Made by a program: the position numbers and the translations under genes. Positions 1-6,703 of a DNA stretch of 64,000 nt are shown in pieces; position 1 is the stretch's first letter, and the number at the start of each line of letters is the position of its first letter. The notes below the pieces were generated by a model. The model did no database searches. It was given only the letters and a program-made list of their open reading frames with translations, and had not been told where the DNA came from. Source of the DNA: Pseudonocardia sp. EC080619-01 (GTDB lineage: Bacteria > Actinomycetota > Actinomycetes > Mycobacteriales > Pseudonocardiaceae); NCBI RefSeq assembly GCF_001420995.1, contig NZ_CP012184.1, positions 1,906,501 through 1,970,500 on the forward strand. The letters are read 5' to 3'.

Positions 1-609
1 GCGGCGGCGGAACACCTGGGCGGTGGCGACGGCGTACAACGCGAGCTGGCGGGAGTCCCGGGCGTCGTCGTCGGTGGGGACCCGGCGCCCGGTCTTGAAA
101 TCGACGACGACCGCGCCCTCGCCGCCGTCGTCGACGCGGTCGATCCGGCCCTCGACGAGCAGCCCGCCCGCGGCCGCGCTCACCCACCGCTCGACGGCGA
201 GCGGCTCGGTCGCGCCGACCGGGCCCTCCGCGGCCGTGGCCAGCCATTCCTCGGCGCGACGCCGGTACCGGGCGGCCTGCTCACGGTCGGCGAACCCCTC
301 GTCGGACCAGTGTCGCCGGACCAGCCCGGCGGCCTCGGCCGGGGTCCGCCGGTACGGGGGCAGCGCGGCCAGCGACCGCAGCGCCAGGTGCACGACGGCG
401 CCGAGCGTGGTGTGCGCGAAGGCGCCACCGCGGGGCGGGGCAGGGCGGTCGACGTGCAGCATCCGGTACCGCCGCGGGCAGGCGTCCCACGCGTCGAGCC
501 GGGCGGGGGTCACCCGGTGCAGTGCCTGGGCGCCGAAGTCGGGATCCAGCAGGTCGAGGCCGAGCTGACCGTCCGGGCACCCGGTGGTGGCAGGGGTGGT
601 CCGGGCCAT
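1..609 (-). CDS. RecB-like PD-(D/E)XK nuclease, C-terminus cut by window edge
   Basis: The ATG is at 609 and 203 codons run off the left edge without a stop, so this is the N-terminal part only. Visible nuclease features in order are a conserved His in LGAVVHLAL, EGRIDRVD with an acidic residue, VVVDFKTG carrying the D-x-K pair, and QLALYA with the Gln of motif QxxxY. These are hallmarks of the PDDEXK_1 (Cas4/AddB/RecB C-terminal) fold, usually a stand-alone DNA exonuclease-like protein in actinobacteria. DNA substrate and partners are not shown. Upstream is the PHP gene, on the same strand. Confidence 0.85.
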   Translation of the reverse strand, partial: MARTTPATTGCPDGQLGLDLLDPDFGAQALHRVTPARLDAWDACPRRYRMLHVDRPAPPRGGAFAHTTLGAVVHLALRSLAALPPYRRTPAEAAGLVRRHWSDEGFADREQAARYRRRAEEWLATAAEGPVGATEPLAVERWVSAAAGGLLVEGRIDRVDDGGEGAVVVDFKTGRRVPTDDDARDSRQLALYAVATAQVFRRR

Positions 610-660
610 CCGTCCACGGTACAGCGACCCCGGTCACCCCCCGCGGGTCGCCCGGACGGA

Positions 661-1530
661 TCAGCCGTGCACGACCGGCACGCCGGAGGCGCGGGCGACG
701 ACGGCGTCGTAGACCTCGGCCGCGGTGGTCTCCTCGGCGAGCGGGGTGGTCTTGTTGGTGCCGTGGTAGTCGCTGGACCCGGTGGCCAGCAGGCCGTGCT
801 CGGCGGCGAGGCCCCGCAGCAGCTCCCGGTCGGCGGGCAGGTGGTTCGGATGGTCCACCTCGACGCCGCCGAGCCCGTACCCGACCAGGTCGACCAGCAC
901 CGACGGCTCGATCACGGTGCCGCGCCTGCGAGCCAGCGGGTGCGCGAACACGGCGATCCCGCCGGCCGCGACGATCATCTCGACGGCCGTCTCGACCGCG
1001 GTGTCGGCCCGCGGCACGTAGTAGGGGCTGTCGTTGTGCAGCAGTTCGGCGAACGCCTCGTCGACCGAACCGACGACGCCGGCGGCGACGAGTGCCCGGG
1101 CCAGGTGCGGACGTCCGGCGCTGCCGCCCTCGGGCAGGTGGGCGAAGACGGTGTCGACGTCGACCGGGTACCCGTCGGCCGCCATCCGGCCGATCATGGT
1201 GTGCAGCCGCTGCACCCGTTCCTCCCGCAGCCGGTCCTGCTCGGCGACGATCGCGTCGTGCCGCGGGTCGAACAGGTAGCCGAGCAGGTGCACCGAGCAG
1301 CGCGGTTCGCCCGTGCGGCCGGTGGGGCTGAGGCAGGAGAACTCGGCACCGCGTACCAGGGACAGACCGGCCGGCAGGGCGGCGACCGCGTCGTCCCAGC
1401 CGTGGGTCGTGTCGTGGTCGGTGATCGCGACGACGTCGAGCCCGGCCGCGCCGGCCGCGCGGACCAGCTCGGCCGGGGTGTCGGTGCCGTCGGAGGCGGT
1501 GGAGTGGGCGTGCAGATCGATCACGGGCAC
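661..1530 (-). CDS. PHP-domain metal-dependent phosphoesterase
   Basis: 289 residues from a GTG start. The N-terminus IDLHAHSTASDG and later ITDHDTTHGWDDA are the first metal-binding motifs of the PHP fold; GAEFSC, FAHPL and SSDYHG supply the remaining His/Asp/Glu ligands. Length and motifs fit the trpH/YciV type, known in some members to hydrolyse 3',5'-nucleoside bisphosphates or 5' ends of RNA. Function here is inferred from family. It lies just upstream of the nuclease gene and downstream of the PH-domain gene, all leftward. Confidence 0.88.
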   Translation of the reverse strand: MPVIDLHAHSTASDGTDTPAELVRAAGAAGLDVVAITDHDTTHGWDDAVAALPAGLSLVRGAEFSCLSPTGRTGEPRCSVHLLGYLFDPRHDAIVAEQDRLREERVQRLHTMIGRMAADGYPVDVDTVFAHLPEGGSAGRPHLARALVAAGVVGSVDEAFAELLHNDSPYYVPRADTAVETAVEMIVAAGGIAVFAHPLARRRGTVIEPSVLVDLVGYGLGGVEVDHPNHLPADRELLRGLAAEHGLLATGSSDYHGTNKTTPLAEETTAAEVYDAVVARASGVPVVHG

Positions 1531-1585
1531 GGGCCGACCCTAGCGCCGCGCGGGTGCACGCGGCCCGTCCCTCCGGACGGGCGTC

Positions 1586-2143
1586 TCAGCGCCGCCAGCG
1601 CGGCTTGGCGAGCATGCCCGTCGCGCGAGTCTTGCCCTTCTCGCCGAACACCAGCTCGGAGAGCGCCTCGTAGATCTCCTCGGGCCGGGGCATGTAGTCG
1701 ATCTTGTTGAGGGCCTGGATCTGACCTGCCGACTCGACCACCATCGTCCCGTAGCCGAGCAGACGACCGGACAGCGACCGGCGGAAGGTCAGGTCCGTGA
1801 CCTTGCCGAGCGGCATCATGCCGACGTTGTGGACGATGATCCCCTGCGCGATCATCACGCGTTTGTCGGTGATCACGATGCGCTCGATCCACCAGAGGAT
1901 CGTGAGCGCCGTGAACCGCAGTACGGCGACCAGCACCAGGTAGAACGCCAGGTTGTCGATCAGGATGTCGACCGACGTACCGAGCTGCCTGCCGTCGGTG
2001 AACTGCTCGATCGCGACGACGATCAGGATGAACAGGCCCGTCTGCAGGATGTGCCGGGCCATGACGGCCCAGTGCTGGCGCACACGGATGACGCGCCGCT
2101 CCGTGGGGAGCAGGTACTCGTCGATCTCCCGGGGCGCGAGCAC
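1586..2143 (-). CDS. Membrane-anchored bacterial PH-domain protein
   Basis: 185 residues, GTG start. Residues about 20-75 hold two hydrophobic membrane segments (around FILIVVAIEQF and FYLVLVAVLRF), followed by a bPH2-type domain with the typical IVITDKRVMIAQG and VTDLTFRRSLSGRLLGYG strands. Such proteins are common, poorly characterised inner-membrane proteins in actinobacteria. The start is 4 nt from the stop of the 54-residue gene upstream, so the two are probably co-transcribed. Specific role unknown. Confidence 0.8.
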   Translation of the reverse strand: MLAPREIDEYLLPTERRVIRVRQHWAVMARHILQTGLFILIVVAIEQFTDGRQLGTSVDILIDNLAFYLVLVAVLRFTALTILWWIERIVITDKRVMIAQGIIVHNVGMMPLGKVTDLTFRRSLSGRLLGYGTMVVESAGQIQALNKIDYMPRPEEIYEALSELVFGEKGKTRATGMLAKPRWRR

Positions 2144-2147
2144 GGGA

Positions 2148-2312
2148 TCAGATCAACGACGTGACGAAGGTCGAGACCGACTGGGCGGCGTCGTAGAGGA
2201 TGTTGCCGACGTTCTGCACCGATCCCGCCGCCGCTTGCGGCGCGGTCACGACCAGGAAGATACCCAGCGCCACAGCGGCGAAGATCAGAATCTTGCGCAC
2301 GTTACTCGTCAC
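2148..2312 (-). CDS. Small single-pass membrane protein (54 aa)
   Basis: GTG at 2312 is preceded by GGAACGG and opens a 54-codon frame ending 4 nt before the PH-domain start. Residues 6-26 (ILIFAAVALGIFLVVTA) form one hydrophobic helix; the rest is a short polar tail with an amphipathic look. Tight coupling to the PH-domain gene suggests a shared membrane role. No family function recognised. Confidence 0.65.
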   Translation of the reverse strand: MTSNVRKILIFAAVALGIFLVVTAPQAAAGSVQNVGNILYDAAQSVSTFVTSLI

Positions 2313-2404
2313 CCGTTCCGGCCCGTTGGGAACAACCTCGTCATTGGTACCCGAGCCCCGCGGACCCGGGGTACCGGCACCCGAGCAGCGTACCGTCGTT
2401 ACGG

Positions 2405-2812
2405 ATGACCGACAGTAGCCGACACGTCGCCTGCGTGGGTGGAATCGTCTTTGACCCGGACGGCCGATTGCTGCTGGTACGCAGGGCGAACGAGCCGGGG
2501 CGTGGCCGGTGGTCGGTCCCGGGCGGCCGGGTCGAGCCCGGTGAGGACGACCACACCGCCGTCGTCCGGGAACTGGCCGAGGAGACCGGCCTGACGGTAC
2601 GTCCCGGCAGGCTCGTCGGCGTGGTGCACCGCGGGCCCTACCGGATCGCGGACTACGCGTGCGCCCTCACCTCGGGATCCGCGACGGAACCGCGGCCCGG
2701 GGACGACGCCGACGACGCCCGGTTCGTGGACCGTGCCGCCTACGCCGCGCTGCCCGTCGTCGACGGCCTCACCGAGGCCCTGACGGGCTGGGGCTGCCTC
2801 CCGCGGAGCTGA
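2405..2812 (+). CDS. Nudix hydrolase
   Basis: 135 residues from ATG 2405. The Nudix box is seen as GRVEPGEDDHTAVVRELAEE-TGL, matching G-x5-E-x7-R-E-U-x-E-E-x-G-U. Members hydrolyse nucleoside diphosphates linked to another moiety using Mg2+ bound by the box glutamates; the substrate cannot be read from sequence. It is divergent from the 54-aa membrane gene and convergent with maoC, separated from the latter by a strong terminator. Confidence 0.88.
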   Translation: MTDSSRHVACVGGIVFDPDGRLLLVRRANEPGRGRWSVPGGRVEPGEDDHTAVVRELAEETGLTVRPGRLVGVVHRGPYRIADYACALTSGSATEPRPGDDADDARFVDRAAYAALPVVDGLTEALTGWGCLPRS

Positions 2813-2952
2813 GGCGACCCGCCCACCCGCACCTGGCCCCACGACGGGTGCCGGCCCGGCCGCCGGAGCCCCGGCCGCGGGGCGGGACCCGGCCCCGACA
2901 CTGCACCGGGTGATCCGCGCGGCGCCCCGGGGAGGCGTGTGGGGGACACACG

Positions 2953-2986
2953 TCGGCCCCGCGACCGGGATCCGGTGCGGGGCCGA
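2953..2986. terminator. Bidirectional terminator between Nudix and MaoC genes
   Basis: TCGGCCCCGC pairs perfectly with GCGGGGCCGA, and an inner ACCGG/CCGGT extends the stem around a GAT loop. It sits between convergent genes; no U tract, typical of high-GC actinobacterial terminators. Confidence 0.75.
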
Positions 2987-2996
2987 GGCGCGCGTC

Positions 2997-3500
2997 TCAG
3001 ACCTGGGGGGTCGGACGGCCGGGCTGCTCCCCGCCGCGGGTCTCCCCGTACTTCTCCTTCGGCACCATCACCTTGCGCCGGAAGGTGCAGACGACGGTGC
3101 CGTCCTGCTTGTAGCCGCGGGTCTCGACGTACACGACGCCGCGGTCGTCCTTGGACTTCGACTCGGTCTTGTCCAGGACCTCGGTCTCGCCGTAGATCGT
3201 GTCCCCGTGGAAGGTCGGCTTCGTGTGCTTGAGCGACTCGACCTCGAGGTTCGCGATCGCCTTGCCGGACACGTCGGGAACCGACATGCCGAGCAGCAGC
3301 GAGTAGATGTAGTTGCCGACCACGACGTTCTTGCCGAAGTCCGTGGTCTCCCCTGCGTAGTGCGCATCCATGTGCAGCGGGTGGTGGTTCATCGTGAGGA
3401 GGCAGAAGAGGTGGTCGTCGTACTCGGTGACCGTCTTACCGGGCCAGTGCTTGTAGACGGCACCGACCTCGAACTCCTCGTAGTAGCGCCCGAACTGCAC
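2997..3500 (-). CDS. MaoC-family (R)-specific enoyl-CoA hydratase/dehydratase
   Basis: 167 residues, ATG at 3500. Hot-dog fold with the hydratase signature around residues 27-60: D near TEYDDHLFCLLTMNHHPLH contains the catalytic Asp/His pair region. In actinobacteria close relatives sit with CitE-like lyases and acyl-CoA dehydrogenases (for example Rv2498c-Rv2500c); here those two genes are 7 kb away, so functional linkage is possible but not shown. Likely hydrates a short branched or dicarboxylic enoyl-CoA such as mesaconyl/itaconyl-type substrates (inference). Confidence 0.8.
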   Translation of the reverse strand: MQFGRYYEEFEVGAVYKHWPGKTVTEYDDHLFCLLTMNHHPLHMDAHYAGETTDFGKNVVVGNYIYSLLLGMSVPDVSGKAIANLEVESLKHTKPTFHGDTIYGETEVLDKTESKSKDDRGVVYVETRGYKQDGTVVCTFRRKVMVPKEKYGETRGGEQPGRPTPQV

Positions 3501-3677
3501 CGTTCACGCTCCCATCACGCCGACGACTCGTTGCGCGGGTAATCTATCCGGTGGCCCGCGAGCGACACGGCGGTCCGGCTCACACGTGCCCGGTCGGGGA
3601 TCTCACATCTCCGACACGTTCCGGTGCGTGTGCGCGATGACAGGGACGGACCCGTCGGATCCAGGGAGGTGAGAGCG

Positions 3678-3758
3678 GTGTCGTCAGAGTCCCGGACACC
3701 GGCGAGCAGTACGTGCCGCCTCCCGCTCCCCTCTGCCCGGAGCACGCTCCCGGGCTGA
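3678..3758 (+). CDS. Candidate CorA leader peptide (26 aa)
   Basis: A near-ideal Shine-Dalgarno (GGAGGTGAG) lies 6-14 nt before GTG 3678, opening 26 codons that end at TGA 3758. The product is short and rich in Pro, Ser, Thr and Arg, with a CRLPLPSARST stretch. Its second half and stop codon lie inside a potential stem-loop upstream of corA, the layout expected of translation-coupled attenuation such as mgtL or corL in enterobacteria. The peptide itself probably has no function other than regulation (inference). Confidence 0.5.
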   Translation: MSSESRTPASSTCRLPLPSARSTLPG

Positions 3759-3834
3759 GCCCCGGCGGGAGGCGAGTCGTGAGCCAGGCGGCCGCCGGTG
3801 CGGCCGCACGACCTCGGTCCCCGCCCGGAGGTTC
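3717..3834 (+). promoter_or_regulatory. Structured corA leader RNA
   Basis: Three nested elements are visible: CGCCTCCCGC (3717-3726) pairs with GCGGGAGGCG (3765-3774) around the leader-peptide stop; GCGGCCGC-CGGT-GCGGCCGC (3788-3807) is a perfect hairpin; and GGAGGTTCCTCC (3827-3838) could hide the corA ribosome-binding site. A smaller GGTGTC/GACACC hairpin lies within the peptide frame (3677-3700). The sequence does not match the M-box consensus. Confidence 0.5.
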
Positions 3835-3839
3835 CTCCC

Positions 3840-4961
3840 GTGATGCCCTCGCTCTCCCAGCTCCGCCCCGCCATCCGGTCCGCCGGCCGCAGCCGTCGCG
3901 CCGAGCGGGCCGCCGCCCGCGCCGCCGCGAACAGCCCGGCCGACCGGCTGCGCGTCCCGCTGTCGGCCTACGTCGTCGACTGCGCCGTCTACGTCGACGG
4001 GGAACGCCTGCCGGGCCGCTGGACCCACGACGAGGCCATCGCCGAGGTCCGCGAGCGCGGTGACGGCTTCGTCTGGATCGGCCTGCACGAGCCGGACGCC
4101 GAGCAGATCTCCGGTGTCGCCGAGACCTACGGGCTGCACGAGCTCGCCGTCGAGGACGCGGTGCACGCGCACAACCGGCCCAAGCTCGAGCGCTACGACG
4201 ACACACTGTTCATGGTGCTCAAGACGGTCCGCTACGTCGGCCACGCCGACCCGACGACGGCCAACGAGATCGTCGAGACCGGCGAGGTCATGACGTTCCT
4301 CGGCCGGGACTTCGTCGTCACGGTCCGGCACGGCAGGCACACCGGCCTCCGCGAGGTGCGCCGCCGTCTCGAGGAGGACCCCGACCAGCTGCGGCTGGGG
4401 CCCGCCGCGGTGCTGCACGGGATCGCCGACCACGTGGTCGACTCCTACATCGAGGTCGTCCGGCAGATCGAGGGCGATCTGGACGCCGTCGAGGCCGAGG
4501 TGTTCTCACCCCGCTCGACGATGAACCCCGAGCAGATCTACGTGATGAAGCGCGAGATCCTCGACCTGCGCCGCAGCGTGATGCCGCTGGTCGGGCCGAT
4601 GCGCAAGCTGTCGGAGGGCTACAGCGCGCTGGTGCCGCACGAGGTGCGGTCCTACTTCCGCGACGTCGACGACCACCTCGGCGGCGTCGCCGAGCAGGTC
4701 GCCGGGTTCAACGAACTGCTGACCACGCTGGTCGACGCGGTGCTGGCGAAGATCAGCATGCGGCAGAACAACGACATGCGGAAGATCACCGCCTACGCCG
4801 GTCTCATCTCGGTCCCGACCATGATCGCCGGGGTCTACGGGATGAACTTCGACTACATGCCCGAGCTGCACTGGAACTTCGGGTACCCGCTGGTGCTGCT
4901 GGTCATCGCGACCATCTGCACGCTGCTGTACCGGAACTTCCGCCGCAACGGCTGGCTGTAG
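3840..4961 (+). CDS. corA: CorA-family Mg2+/Co2+ channel
   Basis: About 372 residues. The start is GTG 3840 or ATG 3843; GGAGG at 3827 is best spaced for GTG. A long cytoplasmic alpha/beta N-domain and stalk helices precede two C-terminal membrane helices; the signature YGMNF follows the first one (YAGLISVPTMIAGVYGMNF), and the last ends with a basic NFRRNGW tail. CorA forms pentameric channels for Mg2+ uptake. The ~160-nt structured leader and its short reading frame suggest control by translation or transcription attenuation. Syntenic with Rv1239c. Confidence 0.93.
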   Translation: MMPSLSQLRPAIRSAGRSRRAERAAARAAANSPADRLRVPLSAYVVDCAVYVDGERLPGRWTHDEAIAEVRERGDGFVWIGLHEPDAEQISGVAETYGLHELAVEDAVHAHNRPKLERYDDTLFMVLKTVRYVGHADPTTANEIVETGEVMTFLGRDFVVTVRHGRHTGLREVRRRLEEDPDQLRLGPAAVLHGIADHVVDSYIEVVRQIEGDLDAVEAEVFSPRSTMNPEQIYVMKREILDLRRSVMPLVGPMRKLSEGYSALVPHEVRSYFRDVDDHLGGVAEQVAGFNELLTTLVDAVLAKISMRQNNDMRKITAYAGLISVPTMIAGVYGMNFDYMPELHWNFGYPLVLLVIATICTLLYRNFRRNGWL

Positions 4962-5005
4962 CGGACCGTCCGGGGCCGCAGGGTCCCGCGGTCGGCGGAC
5001 GTCCG

Positions 5006-6382
5006 TCAGCGGACCGTCCGGGTGCCGGTGGGCGGGGTCGGCGGTTCGTCGTCGGGGTCGCCGGACGCGGGGTCGCCGTCCCCGGAGTCGCCGTCCCCGG
5101 AGTCGCCGTCCCCGGAGTCGCCGGGCCCTGCGTCGGCATCGCCGGGCGTGGCGCCGGCGTCGGAGCGGCCGGTGGAGTCGGCGTCGTCGGCGTCGGGCGC
5201 GGCACGGTCCGCGGAGCCCGAGCCGGGGCCGGCCGGATCGCGGTCGGCCGGGCGGGCTGCCGGGCCGGCCTCGTCCGGGCCGTCCTGCCGGGAGCCCGTG
5301 CCGTCCCCGGACGGCTCCGCAGGCGCGGGTGTCCCGCGCCAGCGTCCGGCCAGGGACGCGCCGCGCCCGCGGGGCCGGTCCGGCGCGTCGTCGTCCGGGT
5401 CGCGGGGGCCGGTCCCGGAGGGACCGTCCGGGCGAGGTGCGGGGTCCGCACCGTCCTCGGCGGCGTCACCCTCGCCCCCGGTGTCCTCGATGACCTCGTC
5501 CGGCAGCTCGTCGGCGTAGCCCGGGTCCTCCGGACCGCCCTCGTCGACCGGGCCGGCGTCCTGCGGGGTGTCCCGGCCGGGAGCGCCGACCGGCCGCCAG
5601 CCGGCCGCGGCCAGTGCCGACGACCGGGCCTTCCGCTCCCCCACGACGTCCGGTTCCTCGGGGCGCCGCCCGAGGAAGGTGTGCACGAGGTGCTGCTGCA
5701 CCCCGCCCATCGTCTGGACGCGGACGTCACCGAACCCGGCCCGCTCCATCCGCAGCTTCATCTGCTCCGGCCCGCCGGCGGAGGCGACCCGCTTCAGCCG
5801 GTAGCGCAGCAGGTCGGAGACGCCCCAGCGGGCGGCCGCGAGGGGCAGCAGGTAGCCCCAGCCCGCCGTCGCCCAGCGGGCCCGGCCGCGGGTGCCGCCG
5901 ACGGCGTAGTCGTGCACGGCGAGCGGGGCGCCCGGCGCGAGCAGCGACAGCAGCCTGCGGAGGCCGTGCTCGGCGTCGGGCAGGTTGGAGACCAGGTAGG
6001 AGGCGAGGATGCCGTCGAACGGGCCCTCGATCCCGGCCTCGGCGAGCGTCTCCAGCTTGGCGTGCACGAACGACACCCGCGGGGACCAGTTCTTCCGGCG
6101 CGCGACGGCGAGCATCTCGGTGGACGCGTCGACCGCGACGACCTCGGCGCCCTTCACCGTGGTCAGCAACGCCTCGGTCGAGACGCCGGTCCCGCACCCG
6201 ATGTCGAGCAGGCGCAGGCCGTACCCCTCGCCCAGACCCATCCGCGACGCCGAGACCCTCAGGTGCGTGCGGTAGCCGGGGATCATCCCGACGAACGCGT
6301 CGTACCCGGCCGCGCCGCGCCCGTAGGCCCGGTGCACGGTGGAAGGGCGGATCTCGTCGCTCTGCCACGCCTCGCCGTTCAC
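5006..6382 (-). CDS. SAM-dependent methyltransferase with long acidic disordered tail
   Basis: 458 residues from GTG 6382 (NGEAWQSDEIRPSTV). Residues ~20-250 form a class I methyltransferase: LLDIGCGTG is motif I, VVAVDAS motif II, and GILASYLVSN motif III. The tail of about 200 residues is Asp/Gly/Pro/Ser-rich, contains GDSGDGDSGDGD repeats and has no fold. The substrate is unknown; the fold resembles the UbiE/COQ5-like group. An upstream in-frame start would add a basic, atypical N-terminus and is unlikely. Confidence 0.78.
   Translation of the reverse strand: MNGEAWQSDEIRPSTVHRAYGRGAAGYDAFVGMIPGYRTHLRVSASRMGLGEGYGLRLLDIGCGTGVSTEALLTTVKGAEVVAVDASTEMLAVARRKNWSPRVSFVHAKLETLAEAGIEGPFDGILASYLVSNLPDAEHGLRRLLSLLAPGAPLAVHDYAVGGTRGRARWATAGWGYLLPLAAARWGVSDLLRYRLKRVASAGGPEQMKLRMERAGFGDVRVQTMGGVQQHLVHTFLGRRPEEPDVVGERKARSSALAAAGWRPVGAPGRDTPQDAGPVDEGGPEDPGYADELPDEVIEDTGGEGDAAEDGADPAPRPDGPSGTGPRDPDDDAPDRPRGRGASLAGRWRGTPAPAEPSGDGTGSRQDGPDEAGPAARPADRDPAGPGSGSADRAAPDADDADSTGRSDAGATPGDADAGPGDSGDGDSGDGDSGDGDPASGDPDDEPPTPPTGTRTVR
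5078..5122. repeat. Three 15-bp tandem repeats in the methyltransferase tail
   Basis: GTCCCCGGAGTCGCC occurs three times in a row without mismatch, encoding repeated Gly-Asp-Ser-Gly-Asp units on the minus strand. The unit is a multiple of three, so copy changes would keep the frame. Confidence 0.9.
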
Positions 6383-6477
6383 GGAGCCGATCCTGCCCGC
6401 CGCGCCGCGTGACGGGAACCTCGACGCGCCCGGGGACACACCCCGCACGCGATCGTGCCGCCCGTCCGGACGTCCCT

Positions 6478-6508
6478 GGCTGCGCCGCACCACCCGTGCG
6501 GCGCAGCC
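6478..6508. terminator. Terminator after ybdD
   Basis: Perfect 13-bp stem GGCTGCGCCGCAC / GTGCGGCGCAGCC with a 5-nt loop, directly downstream of the leftward cstA-ybdD operon. Confidence 0.8.
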
Positions 6509-6515
6509 GGGGCGC

Positions 6516-6698
6516 TCAGCAGCAGCGGCCCTGCGGGTTGCGCTCCTGGTGGTCGGTCCGGGCCCGCCAGTACTCCCGCTCGGTCATCGGCGGGTGGTCG
6601 TGCCCGGCCCGGCGGTGGTGGTCGAGGTAGCGGTCGTAGAGGTCCGCCCCGATCACCCCCCGCCACCAGCGGTGCAGGCCGCGCAGCCGGTCGAGCAC
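6516..6698 (-). CDS. YbdD/YjiX-family protein, CstA partner
   Basis: 60 residues from GTG 6698, starting 5 nt after the cstA stop. Family features are RWWRGVIGADLYDRY, the HHRRAGHDHPPMTEREYWR segment and the terminal RCC. Small YbdD proteins are encoded beside CstA/BtsT pyruvate or peptide transporters and are needed for transport activity in E. coli. The close spacing supports an operon with cstA. Confidence 0.85.
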   Translation of the reverse strand: MLDRLRGLHRWWRGVIGADLYDRYLDHHRRAGHDHPPMTEREYWRARTDHQERNPQGRCC

Positions 6699-6703
6699 CG
6701 GGC

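Noticed and set aside
310-1710. Long rightward open frame opposite the nuclease and PHP genes
   Set aside because: Arg/Gly/Pro-rich shadow of high-GC coding sequence on the other strand, with no family motif; similar long shadows at 6455-8941, 12692-15325 and 19876-22305 were dropped for the same reason.
3678-3842. M-box Mg2+ riboswitch upstream of corA
   Set aside because: The conserved M-box blocks cannot be aligned; only stem-loops and a short frame are supported.
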